The notes under the pieces were generated by a model. That model did no database searches, had not been told where the DNA came from, and saw only the letters and a program-made list of their open reading frames with translations. From Stenotrophomonas tumulicola (GTDB lineage: Bacteria; Pseudomonadota; Gammaproteobacteria; Xanthomonadales; Xanthomonadaceae), in NCBI RefSeq assembly GCF_014117215.1, contig NZ_JACGXS010000006.1, forward strand, positions 62,001-126,000: 64,000 nucleotides of DNA, read 5' to 3'. Positions within the stretch are counted from its first letter, which is position 1. Each line of letters begins with the position of its first letter. Positions 1 to 7,453 of the stretch are shown here, in pieces. Both the position numbers and the translations under genes were made by a program.

Positions 1-163
1 CCGCTGCCAGCTTGTTGCCGTGTTCCTGCTGCCACCACTGCCAGCCGCCGATGGCACCGATGGCAATCACTACGCCGCCGATGATGCTCAGGCCATTCTT
101 CCGCAGCCAAGTGCGGACGCGTTCACTTTGTTCGTGCTCGTCGAGCAGGTCGTCGATCGCCAT
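1..163 (-). CDS. yfgM: YfgM-family SecYEG ancillary protein, N-terminal fragment
   Basis: This gene runs off the left edge; only its first 54 codons are visible. The N-terminus (MAIDDLLDEHEQSERVRTWL) followed by a single membrane helix at about residues 26-43 is typical of YfgM. YfgM is an inner-membrane protein with a periplasmic TPR domain that contacts SecYEG and periplasmic chaperones. The TPR part lies outside the window. It follows rodZ on the same strand after about 80 bp, in the ndk-rlmN-pilF-rodZ cluster. In many gammaproteobacteria the same cluster continues to yfgM, bamB and der. Family assignment is good for the visible part, but the fate of the rest cannot be judged. Confidence 0.8.
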   Translation of the reverse strand, partial: MAIDDLLDEHEQSERVRTWLRKNGLSIIGGVVIAIGAIGGWQWWQQEHGNKLAA

Positions 164-243
164 GCGTACTCTCGCCCTACCCGTGCCGGAGGCAAGCTCG
201 CCGGGGAGGACTGTTCAATGGATTGTGGATTCCGGCCCGGGCC

Positions 244-1110
244 TCAGTGTGAAACCGGGACCACGGAGCCGTCAGAGGATACCGCAAAGCGTGCAACGTT
301 GGCTCGCTGATATGGCCCAAGATCAATCATGGCGCCATTCTGCTGAACCTCCACCTGCGATGCATTGCCCAGCACGATCCGGCCCACCTGGCCCGGTGCG
401 AAGCTGCGCGACTGCCCTGCGGGGATCAGCGCCTTCTCCACCGTGCCGCCATCAGGGGCGGTGATTTCCACCCAGCTGTCACCGCTGAACTGCAGTGCCA
501 GGGCACGACCGGCGGCAACCGGTTCGGCCGCCGGACGCGGCACCGGCGTCAGCGATGCCATGTAAGGCGCCGGTGCCGGACGCGCTGCCGGGGGCTGTGG
601 CATCCCGTTCGGGGCGGCGGCCGGGCCGCCCTCGCCATCGGCGGCGGGTGCCACCGCGACGGTGGACGGGATCACATCCAGCGAGGCGGTGTTCAATCCG
701 GCGTCCAGGTGGCTGCGGGTGGCAAACCATACCGGTACGGCCAGCGCGGCGGTGATGCCGACATACAACAGGCGGCGCCCCAGGCTTTCGGCGATGCGCC
801 GCGCGCGCGGGGTGTGGGTGTGGCTGACCAGGGTGGGCGGCACGATCGGGCCCACCTGCGCCTGCTCCAGCACTTCACCCACGTCCACGCCCAGCAGGCG
901 GGCATAACTGCGCAACTGGCCACGTACGAACACCGGTGCGCCCAGGCGCTGCCAGCGCTCTTCTTCCAGCGAACGCACCACCTGTGCAGGCATGTGCAGT
1001 CGCTGTGCCACCTCGTCGAGGGTCAGTCCTGCCGCTTCCCGGGCCTGGCGCAGGCGCTCACCACAGCCTGCTGCCGTCTCGAAAGCGTTCACGGTCTGGT
1101 TATCGGTCAC
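244..1110 (-). CDS. rodZ: RodZ-type cytoskeletal helix-turn-helix membrane protein
   Basis: The protein has 288 residues. Residues about 17-80 form a Xre-type helix-turn-helix (GERLRQAREAAGLTLDEVAQ), the RodZ domain that binds MreB in the cytoplasm. A basic stretch and one membrane helix at about 113-131 follow, then a Pro/Ala-rich periplasmic linker at about 150-203 and a C-terminal beta-rich domain (about 204-288, DUF4115 type). This order is the RodZ signature, so the protein probably anchors the MreB elongasome and sets rod shape. It starts 6 bp after the pilF stop and is likely co-transcribed with it. The linker is long and low in complexity, which is common in this family. Confidence 0.88.
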   Translation of the reverse strand: MTDNQTVNAFETAAGCGERLRQAREAAGLTLDEVAQRLHMPAQVVRSLEEERWQRLGAPVFVRGQLRSYARLLGVDVGEVLEQAQVGPIVPPTLVSHTHTPRARRIAESLGRRLLYVGITAALAVPVWFATRSHLDAGLNTASLDVIPSTVAVAPAADGEGGPAAAPNGMPQPPAARPAPAPYMASLTPVPRPAAEPVAAGRALALQFSGDSWVEITAPDGGTVEKALIPAGQSRSFAPGQVGRIVLGNASQVEVQQNGAMIDLGPYQRANVARFAVSSDGSVVPVSH

Positions 1111-1116
1111 GATGCT

Positions 1117-1917
1117 TCAACCCTTGGAATTGGGGTCCGCATCCTGCGGAAATTCCTGTCGAATCTGTTGTTGGTAACGCGCGGCCGCTGCCGCATCGCC
1201 CAGTCGCGTTTCGATTTGCGACGCCAGTTGTAACACGGAACGTGTTGGTGATGCAGCCGCAAGCCGACGTTCGGAGAATGCACGCGCCTCCATGAAGCTG
1301 TCTTTCTGGAAGGCAAGCTGCGCCATGACTTCCAGCGCCTGCGCATTACGGGGGTCACGAACCAGGGCAGCACGCAGGTCCCGCTCGGCCCGTTCCGGCT
1401 GCCCGGCCTGGAGGGCGCAGGCGCCCGCGTTGGACAGGGCCACCGACGCCGTGGCGTAACCGGGAGCCGCCAGGGCACGATCGAACCAGCCCAGTGATTC
1501 GGCTGCCCGCCCCTGCTGGCACAGCCATGCCGCGTAATTGTTCAATACGTCGCCGCGCTCCGGGGCCTCGCTGGCCGCACGCTGCAACAAGGTACCGGCC
1601 TGCTGCGTGTCGCCGCGGCGCTGGGCGATGGAAGCCAGCAGGAGCAGCGCGTCAGGGCGCTCGGGCACCAGTTTCTGCGCTGCGCGCGCACGCTTTTCCG
1701 CCGACTGCAGGTTGCCCGCGCTGAAATCCGAACCGGCCAGGGTCAGCTGGGTCTGGTACTGGTGCTGGCGACGCACCTGGTCACCATCGCGGGCGGTGTA
1801 AGTCTGCGCGACCGCCATTCCGCCCTTGGGCAGCTTGGTGCCACCGGATCCGCCACAGCCGGCCAGCGCCAGCAGGCAGAGGATGCCGGCCGGCCACAGG
1901 CGCTCAGGCCGCAGCAT
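1117..1917 (-). CDS. pilF: Type IV pilus biogenesis lipoprotein PilF/PilW (TPR)
   Basis: This is a 266-residue lipoprotein. The signal peptide ends in the lipobox LAGC with Cys21 as the lipidation site. The mature part holds about five to six TPR repeats from residue 50 to 240. PilF (PilW in Neisseria) is the outer-membrane pilotin-like factor needed for assembly of the PilQ secretin and for stable type IV pili. Its place between rlmN and rodZ is the classical one. The start codon lies inside the end of rlmN (14-bp overlap), which suggests translational coupling. FimX, another type IV pilus factor, is encoded at 44315-46384. Confidence 0.88.
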   Translation of the reverse strand: MLRPERLWPAGILCLLALAGCGGSGGTKLPKGGMAVAQTYTARDGDQVRRQHQYQTQLTLAGSDFSAGNLQSAEKRARAAQKLVPERPDALLLLASIAQRRGDTQQAGTLLQRAASEAPERGDVLNNYAAWLCQQGRAAESLGWFDRALAAPGYATASVALSNAGACALQAGQPERAERDLRAALVRDPRNAQALEVMAQLAFQKDSFMEARAFSERRLAAASPTRSVLQLASQIETRLGDAAAAARYQQQIRQEFPQDADPNSKG

Positions 1918-3109
1918 CGCGCCCGGCCCCTTGCTGCAGGGACTTGTTGAACTCGGCCTGGCGGCGGGTACGGTCCATGACCTGCCCCTTCAGCTGGCCA
2001 CAGGCCGCATCGATATCGTCGCCGCGGGTGCGTCGCACCATGGTCAGCACCTGCGAATCGAGCAGGATCTTCTGGAACGCACGGATCTGGGTTTCGTCCG
2101 AACGCTCGTAGCGGGTGCCCGGGAACGGATTGAACGGGATCAGGTTGACCTTGCCCGAGTTGGCCGCCTGCACCGCGTTGTCGAACTGGCGCATCAGCCG
2201 CGCCAGCTGGCGGGCGTGCTCGGGCTGGTCGTTGATGCCCTTCATCAGGGTGTACTCGAAGGTCACCGATTCGCGGCGCTTGTTGGCGCGCAGGTAGCGT
2301 GCGCAGGAAGCCATCAGCTCGACGATCGGATATTTCTTGTTGAGCGGAACCAGGGTTTCGCGCAGTTCGTCGTTCGGTGCGTGCAGCGACACCGCCAGCG
2401 ATACGTCGCTCTCGCTGGACAACCGGTCGATCTGCGGCACCAGGCCGGAGGTCGACAGGGTCACGCGCTTGTTGGCCAGGCCATAGCCCAGGTCGTCGCG
2501 CATCACGCTCATGGCGCGCACGACGTTGTCGAAATTCATCAGCGGCTCGCCCATGCCCATCATCACCACGTTGGTGAGGCGGCGCTGCTGGTGCGGCACG
2601 TTGCCCAGGTGGCGCGCCGCGACCCACACTTGGCCGATGATCTCGGCGGTGGACAGGTTGCGGTTGAAGCCCTGGGTGGCGGTGGAGCAGAAGGTGCAGT
2701 TCAGCGCACAGCCGACCTGCGAGGACACGCACAACGTGCCCCGGTTCTTGTCCGGGATGTAGACCGCTTCGATGGCGTTCTTGCCATCGGTGCCCATCGC
2801 CAGCAACCACTTGTGGGTACCGTCGGCAGAAGGCTTGTCGAACACGATGTTCGGCACCAGCACCTCGGCATGCTGGTGCAGCTTTGCGCGCAGCGGCTTG
2901 CCGAGGTCGGTCATCAGATCGAAATCGGTAACGTAGCGATGGTGGATCCACTTCATTACCTGGTGGGCACGGTAGCGCGCTTCGCCGAGCGTGTCGGCGA
3001 AGAAGCGCTCCAACCCCTCGCGATCGAGGTCGAGCAGGTTCTGCTTGCCAGCGGAAGCGGCCGTCTTCGGCAGCGGCTGGATGGCGGGTGTCTGTACGAC
3101 CTCGTTCAC
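1904..3109 (-). CDS. rlmN: 23S rRNA m2A2503 / tRNA m2A37 methyltransferase RlmN
   Basis: RlmN is a radical-SAM enzyme that methylates C2 of A2503 in 23S rRNA and of A37 in some tRNAs. The radical-SAM cysteines are seen as CALNCTFC, and the second catalytic cysteine is in AACGQLKGQ near the C-terminus. The reading frame is open further upstream, but that part is antisense-like shadow within ndk. A GTG start at 3109 gives 401 residues, the usual size, and begins just 11 bp after the ndk stop. Organisation is ndk-rlmN-pilF with overlapping or near-touching genes, so one transcript is likely. Confidence 0.92.
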   Translation of the reverse strand: MNEVVQTPAIQPLPKTAASAGKQNLLDLDREGLERFFADTLGEARYRAHQVMKWIHHRYVTDFDLMTDLGKPLRAKLHQHAEVLVPNIVFDKPSADGTHKWLLAMGTDGKNAIEAVYIPDKNRGTLCVSSQVGCALNCTFCSTATQGFNRNLSTAEIIGQVWVAARHLGNVPHQQRRLTNVVMMGMGEPLMNFDNVVRAMSVMRDDLGYGLANKRVTLSTSGLVPQIDRLSSESDVSLAVSLHAPNDELRETLVPLNKKYPIVELMASCARYLRANKRRESVTFEYTLMKGINDQPEHARQLARLMRQFDNAVQAANSGKVNLIPFNPFPGTRYERSDETQIRAFQKILLDSQVLTMVRRTRGDDIDAACGQLKGQVMDRTRRQAEFNKSLQQGAGRDAAA

Positions 3110-3119
3110 GGCATCACTC

Positions 3120-3545
3120 TCAGCGCGAAACGACTTCGGTGGCAGCGAAGAAGTAGGCGATTTCATTGGCGGCATTGTCGACCGAGTCCGAACCGTGGGC
3201 GGCGTTGGCATCGATCGAATCGGCGAAGTCGGCGCGGATGGTGCCCGGCGCGGCTTCCTTCGGATTGGTGGCACCGAGCAGGTCACGATGGGCCAGGACG
3301 GCGTTCTCGCCTTCCAGGGCCTGAATCATCACCGGGCCGGAGATCATGAACTCGACCAGCGCGTTGAAGAACGGGCGCTCGCGGTGCACGGCGTAGAAGC
3401 CTTCGGCTTCGGCGCGCGACAGCTGCTTGTACTTGGCGGCAACGATCTTCAGGCCAGCCTTTTCAAAGCGGGCGTAGATTTCACCGATGACGTTCTTGGC
3501 GACAGCGTCCGGCTTGATGATCGAAAGGGTGCGCTCCAGCGCCAT
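3120..3545 (-). CDS. ndk: Nucleoside diphosphate kinase
   Basis: This 141-residue enzyme balances NTP and dNTP pools by phosphate transfer through a histidine. The N-terminus [15 protein letters not shown] and the active-site region NAAHGSDS (phospho-His near residue 117) are diagnostic. Length matches the family. It is the first gene of the ndk-rlmN-pilF-rodZ group. Its leader holds a strong intrinsic-terminator-like hairpin, annotated separately, between a predicted promoter and the start codon. Confidence 0.97.
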   Translation of the reverse strand: MALERTLSIIKPDAVAKNVIGEIYARFEKAGLKIVAAKYKQLSRAEAEGFYAVHRERPFFNALVEFMISGPVMIQALEGENAVLAHRDLLGATNPKEAAPGTIRADFADSIDANAAHGSDSVDNAANEIAYFFAATEVVSR

Positions 3546-3593
3546 GGTGGTATCTCCGAGGATCGGGCCACGGAAGGACCCGAGAGTAACATT

Positions 3594-3621
3594 AAAAAAA
3601 CCCGCGTCAAAACGCGGGCTT
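3594..3621 (-). terminator. Terminator-like hairpin in the ndk leader
   Basis: On the minus strand a CCCGCG/CGCGGG stem (3601-3606 with 3613-3618, loop of 6) extends by a G-T and two A-T pairs and is followed by seven Ts (3594-3600). It has the form of a Rho-independent terminator but sits about 50 bp upstream of the ndk start codon. It could be a leader attenuator or could insulate ndk from transcripts entering from the repeat array. The loop also contains TTGACG, which could be the -35 of a second promoter. Confidence 0.6.
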
Positions 3622-3641
3622 AGCCTGATAAACGTGCGCGG

Positions 3642-3671
3642 ATTGTAACGCTTGCAACCAGACAGCGTCCA
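3642..3671 (-). promoter_or_regulatory. Predicted sigma-70 promoter for ndk
   Basis: On the minus strand, TGGACG (3666-3671) and TACAAT (3642-3647) are separated by 18 bp. The predicted transcription start is near 3635, so the transcript would meet the hairpin at 3594-3621 before ndk. The -10 is strong and the -35 is moderate. It has not been tested. Confidence 0.4.
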
Positions 3672-3703
3672 GCGACCGGTTCAGCTGGCGCCGACGCCCT
3701 TCC

Positions 3704-4210
3704 GTAGCGCCGGGCCATGCCCGGCGGAAGACCCGGACGGCCGCCGCTGCGCTCGCCGAGCATGGCTCGGCGCTACCCGAGCTGGGCCATGCCCTTCCGT
3801 GGCGCCGGGCCATGCCCGGCGGATGGCCCGGACGGCTGCCGCTGCGCTCGCCGAGCATGGCTCGGCGCTACCCAAGCCGGGCCATGCCCTTCCGTAGCGC
3901 CGGGCCATGCCCGGCGGATGACCCGGACGGCCGCCGCTGCGCTCGCCGAGCATGGCTCGGCGCTACCCGAGCCGGGCCACGCCCTTCCGTGGCGCCGGGC
4001 CATACCCGGCGGATGGCCCGGACGGCCGCCGCTGCGCTCGCCGGGCATGGCTCAGCGCTACCCGAGCCGGGCCACGCCGTTCCGTAGCGCCGGGCCATGC
4101 CCGGCGGATGGCCCGAACGGCTGCCGCTGCGCTCGCCGAGCATGGCTCGGCGCTACCCGAGCTAGGCCACGCCCTTCCGTGGCGCCGGGCCATGCCCGGC
4201 GGATGGCCCG
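3704..4210. repeat. Tandem array of paired SMAG palindromes, 95-bp unit
   Basis: Units begin at 3704, 3799, 3894, 3989 and 4084, each exactly 95 bp apart, with a partial sixth from 4179. Each unit has a forward palindrome (GTAGCGCCGGGCCATGCCCG) and an inverted one ending in CTAC, joined by a short GC-rich spacer. Odd copies start GTAG and even copies start GTGG. The array fills the ndk/psrA-like intergenic region. Open frames running through it are products of base composition and are not genes. Placement in the SMAG REP family is from known consensus; no transposase is nearby. Confidence 0.9.
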
Positions 4211-4247
4211 TGTTGCGCCGCACAATGCGCAAGCCGGCAGACGGGTC

Positions 4248-4269
4248 TAGTATCAAACAATCGTTTGAT
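4248..4269 (+). promoter_or_regulatory. PsrA-type operator overlapping the psrA-like promoter
   Basis: The 18-bp site at 4252-4269 has arms ATCAAAC and GTTTGAT around AATC. Its core CAAAC-N4-GTTTG fits the binding consensus described for Pseudomonas PsrA (G/C-AAAC-N2-4-GTTT-C/G). A -10-like TAGTAT lies at 4248-4253, so a bound repressor would cover the promoter. The regulator gene starts 18 bp downstream. This predicts negative autoregulation. Confidence 0.7.
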
Positions 4270-4286
4270 TGAACCCTGCCCTGCCC

Positions 4287-4946
4287 ATGGCCAAGCCTGC
4301 CCACTTCTCCACCAAGGACCGCATCCTCGGCGCTGCCGAGGAACTGTTCGCGCTGCATGGTTTTGCCGGCACGTCGCTGCGCCAGGTCACCAGCCAGGCC
4401 GATGTGAACATCGCGGCGGTCAACTACCACTTCGGCTCCAAGGAAAACCTGGTCAACGAGGTGTTCCGCCGGCGTATGGATGAAATGACCGCCGCACGCA
4501 TGGGCCAGCTGGAGAAGGCCCGCATCGACCACCCCGGCGAACTGCGCCCGGTGCTGGCCGCCTTCGTCGAGCCGGCGCTGGCGATGGCCCAGGACCGCCA
4601 GAGCGGCGGTGCCTTCGTGCGCGTGATCGCCCGCGCCTACGCGGAAAAGAACGACAGCCTGCGCAAGTTCCTGTCCGATCACTATGGCCATGTATTGCGT
4701 GAGTTCGGCAAGGCGATCGCCGCCTGCGTGCCGCAGCTCAGCAAGGAAGAGCTGTACTGGCGGCTGGACTTCCTGGCCGGGTCGCTGACCTACGCGATGG
4801 CCGACTTCGGCCTGATCAAGCGACCCGCAGGTGTCACCGAATCGGCGCATCGTGCCCATGCCGCCCAGGAACTGATCCATTTCGCCGAAGCCGGCTTCCG
4901 CGCCAGCGCAGCTGCCCCCGCTCCGACACCCCTCTCCACCCCGTAG
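4287..4946 (+). CDS. psrA: TetR-family regulator of fatty acid degradation, PsrA-like
   Basis: This is a 219-residue TetR-family protein. Residues about 7-53 form the DNA-binding domain; the segment TSLRQVTSQADVNIAAVNYH followed by FGSK closely resembles Pseudomonas PsrA. The C-terminal part is the helical ligand domain, which in PsrA senses long-chain fatty acids or acyl-CoA. ATG at 4287 was chosen; a TTG 18 bp upstream is in frame but lies in the operator. The gene is followed by a beta-oxidation gene pair, fitting a role as fatty-acid-responsive repressor. The TAG stop codon is formed by the GTAG of a SMAG palindrome. Other TetR lipid regulators (FadR of Bacillus type) are possible. Confidence 0.75.
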   Translation: MAKPAHFSTKDRILGAAEELFALHGFAGTSLRQVTSQADVNIAAVNYHFGSKENLVNEVFRRRMDEMTAARMGQLEKARIDHPGELRPVLAAFVEPALAMAQDRQSGGAFVRVIARAYAEKNDSLRKFLSDHYGHVLREFGKAIAACVPQLSKEELYWRLDFLAGSLTYAMADFGLIKRPAGVTESAHRAHAAQELIHFAEAGFRASAAAPAPTPLSTP

Positions 4947-4965
4947 AGCCGGGCCATGCCCGGCT
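4943..4965. repeat. Single SMAG palindrome between psrA-like gene and fadN
   Basis: GTAGAGCCGGGCCATGCCCGGCT forms a hairpin (AGCCGGGC with GCCCGGCT). Its TAG at 4944-4946 is the stop codon of the upstream regulator. It occupies most of the 43-bp gap before the next gene and may affect relative expression of the two genes. Confidence 0.75.
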
Positions 4966-4989
4966 TCCAGACAACAAAGGCTTATCGAC

Positions 4990-7362
4990 ATGTCCAATTC
5001 CCTGCTAGTCCGCCGCGCTGCCGTGCTGGGTGCCGGCGTCATGGGTGCCCAGATCGCAGCCCACCTGACCAATGCCGGCGTCGACACCGTATTGTTCGAC
5101 CTGCCCGCCAAGGAAGGTCCGGCCGATGGCATCGTGCTCAAGGCGATCGCCAACCTGGGCAAGCTCAGCCCTGCCCCGCTGGCCAGCAAGTCCTACGCCG
5201 AGGCGATCACCCCGGCGAACTACGAGACTGGCCTTGAGCACCTGAAGGACTGCGACCTGATCATCGAAGCCATCGCAGAACGCATCGACTGGAAGCAGGA
5301 CCTGTACAAGAAGATCGCCCCGTTCGTGGCCGATCATGCGGTGCTGGCCTCCAACACCTCCGGCCTGGGCATCAACAAGCTCGCCGACGTGCTGCCGGAA
5401 CAGCTGCGCCACCGCTTCTGCGGCGTGCACTTCTTCAACCCGCCGCGCTACATGCACCTGGCCGAGCTGATTCCGGCCAGCACCACCGACGCCAGCGTGC
5501 TGGAAGGCCTGGAAGCGTTCCTGGTCACCACCCTGGGCAAGGGCGTGGTGTACGCCAAGGACACCCCGAACTTCATCGGCAACCGCATCGGCGTGTTCTC
5601 GATCCTGTCCACCATCCACCACACCCAGGCCTTCGGCCTGGGCTTCGATGAGGTGGACGGCCTGACCGGCCCGCTGGTCGGCCGCCCGAAGTCGGCCACC
5701 TACCGCACCTCCGACGTGGTCGGGCTGGACACCATGGCCCACGTCATCAAGACCATGGGCGACACCCTGCCGGATGATCCGTGGCATGAGTACTTCACCT
5801 CGCCGAAGTGGCTGGACGCGCTGATCGGCAAGGGCGCACTGGGCCAGAAGACCGGTGCGGGCATCTTCCGCAAGGTCGGCAAGGACATCGTGGTGCTGGA
5901 CCTGGAGAAGCAGGACTACCGCCCCGCCGACCGCAGCGCCGCGCCGGAAGTGGTCGAGATCCTGAAGATCAAGAACCCCGCTGAAAAGTTCGCCAAGCTG
6001 CGCGAAAGCCAGCACCCGCAGGCGCAGTTCCTGTGGGCGACCTTCCGCGACCTGTTCCACTACAGCGCCTACCACCTGGCCGACATCGCCGAGACCGCGC
6101 GTGATGTCGACCTGGCCATCCGCTGGGGTTACGGCTGGTCGCTGGGCCCGTTCGAGACCTGGCAGGCGGCCGGCTGGAAGCAGGTTGCGCAGTGGATCGC
6201 CGATGACATCCTCGCCGGCAAGAGCATGAGCAACGCCCCACTGCCGGATTGGGTGTTCGACGGCCGCGACGGCGTGCACGCCGCCGAGGGCAGCTACAGC
6301 CCGTCGCGCAACGCCAAGCTGCCGCGTTCTTCGCTGCCGGTATACCAGCGCCAGCGTTTCCCGGATCCGCTGCTGGGCGAGACCTTCAGCCCCGGCGAGA
6401 CGGTGTTCGAGAACGATGGCGTGCGCATGTGGCACGACGGCGACGGCATCGCCGTGGTCAGCTTCAAGACCAAGATGAACACCGTGTCCGACCACGTGCT
6501 CAACGGCCTGCAGGAAGCGATCAAGCGCGCCGAGCAGGACTACAAGGGCCTGGTGATCTGGCAGCAGAAGGAACCCTTCTCCGCCGGTGCGGACCTGGCC
6601 GGCGCGCTCGGCCTGCTGCAGGCCGGCAAGGTCGAGCAGTTCGAAGAGATGGTGCACAACTTCCAGCGCACCAGCCAGGCGATCAAGTACTCGCTGGTAC
6701 CGGTGGTGACCGCCGTGCGCGGCCTGGCGCTGGGCGGCGGCTGCGAATTCCAGATGCACAGCGCCAAGAGCGTGGCCGCGCTGGAAAGCTACATCGGCCT
6801 GGTCGAGGCTGGCGTCGGCCTGCTGCCGGCCGGTGGTGGCCTGAAGGAACTGGCGGTGCGCGCTTCGCAGGCCGCCGGCCCGGGCGGTGATGTGTTCGCC
6901 GAACTGAAGAAGACCTTCGAAACCGTTGCGATGGCCAAGGTCTCCAACTCGGCGGTCAACGCCAAGGAACTGGGCCTGATGCGCGCCACCGACAAGGTGG
7001 TGTTCAACAGCTTCGAAGCGCTGCATATCGCCAAGGCCGAAGTGCTGGCGCTGGCCGAAGGCGGCTACCGTCCGCCGATGCCGGCCCGCCGCATCCAGGT
7101 GGCCGGCGACGTCGGCATCGCCACCTTCAAGATGATGCTGGTCAACATGCTGGAAGGCCGCTTCATCAGCCCGTACGACTACGAGATCGCCGTGCGCATC
7201 GCCACCGTGCTGTGCGGCGGCGAAGTGGATCGCGGCACGCTGGTGGACGAGGAGTGGCTGCTGACCCTGGAGCGCAAGCACTTCGTCGAACTGGCCCAGC
7301 AGGAAAAGACCCAGGCCCGCATCGCGCACATGCTCAAGACCGGCAAGCCGCTGCGTAATTGA
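4990..7362 (+). CDS. 3-hydroxyacyl-CoA dehydrogenase / enoyl-CoA hydratase (FadN type)
   Basis: This 790-residue bifunctional protein hydrates enoyl-CoA and oxidises 3-hydroxyacyl-CoA with NAD in fatty acid beta-oxidation. The N-terminal Rossmann motif is VLGAGVMGAQIA (about residues 12-23), followed by the dehydrogenase C-terminal domains (about 190-400). The enoyl-CoA hydratase domain comes last (about 470-700), with SAGADL and LALGGGCEF as CoA/oxyanion-hole motifs. This order, dehydrogenase first, is that of Bacillus FadN and not of E. coli FadB. The next gene is its thiolase partner. I leave the symbol blank because genome annotations vary between fadB and fadN. Confidence 0.9.
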   Translation: MSNSLLVRRAAVLGAGVMGAQIAAHLTNAGVDTVLFDLPAKEGPADGIVLKAIANLGKLSPAPLASKSYAEAITPANYETGLEHLKDCDLIIEAIAERIDWKQDLYKKIAPFVADHAVLASNTSGLGINKLADVLPEQLRHRFCGVHFFNPPRYMHLAELIPASTTDASVLEGLEAFLVTTLGKGVVYAKDTPNFIGNRIGVFSILSTIHHTQAFGLGFDEVDGLTGPLVGRPKSATYRTSDVVGLDTMAHVIKTMGDTLPDDPWHEYFTSPKWLDALIGKGALGQKTGAGIFRKVGKDIVVLDLEKQDYRPADRSAAPEVVEILKIKNPAEKFAKLRESQHPQAQFLWATFRDLFHYSAYHLADIAETARDVDLAIRWGYGWSLGPFETWQAAGWKQVAQWIADDILAGKSMSNAPLPDWVFDGRDGVHAAEGSYSPSRNAKLPRSSLPVYQRQRFPDPLLGETFSPGETVFENDGVRMWHDGDGIAVVSFKTKMNTVSDHVLNGLQEAIKRAEQDYKGLVIWQQKEPFSAGADLAGALGLLQAGKVEQFEEMVHNFQRTSQAIKYSLVPVVTAVRGLALGGGCEFQMHSAKSVAALESYIGLVEAGVGLLPAGGGLKELAVRASQAAGPGGDVFAELKKTFETVAMAKVSNSAVNAKELGLMRATDKVVFNSFEALHIAKAEVLALAEGGYRPPMPARRIQVAGDVGIATFKMMLVNMLEGRFISPYDYEIAVRIATVLCGGEVDRGTLVDEEWLLTLERKHFVELAQQEKTQARIAHMLKTGKPLRN

Positions 7363-7372
7363 TTGATGGTGG

Positions 7373-7428
7373 GTGCCGACCCTGGTCGGCACTTCCTGCT
7401 GTGGCAGTCGAGCATGGCTCGACTCTAC
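7373..7428. repeat. Two hairpins between fadN-type gene and thiolase
   Basis: The first is a GTGCCGACC/GGTCGGCAC stem with a 2-nt loop (7373-7392). The second is a GTCGAGC/GCTCGAC stem (7407-7423) ending in CTAC, the mirror form of a SMAG element. They fill the 90-bp gap and may act as mRNA stabilisers or partial terminators between co-transcribed genes. Confidence 0.6.
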
Positions 7429-7453
7429 GAAACCTATTCAAGAGATCACTGCA

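Noticed and set aside
3704..4210. Regular repeats that look like a CRISPR array
   Set aside because: The whole 95-bp unit is repeated, with no unique spacers and no cas genes. The units are made of SMAG palindromes.
3717..4250. Several open frames on both strands through the repeat array
   Set aside because: They are open because the 95-bp unit is GC-rich and its length shifts frame. They encode only repeats of the same peptide, have no ribosome-binding site and exist on both strands.
5005..7392. A 795-codon open frame antisense to the beta-oxidation gene
   Set aside because: It is a shadow of codon bias in the real gene. The translation is rich in His, Gln and Ala without motifs.
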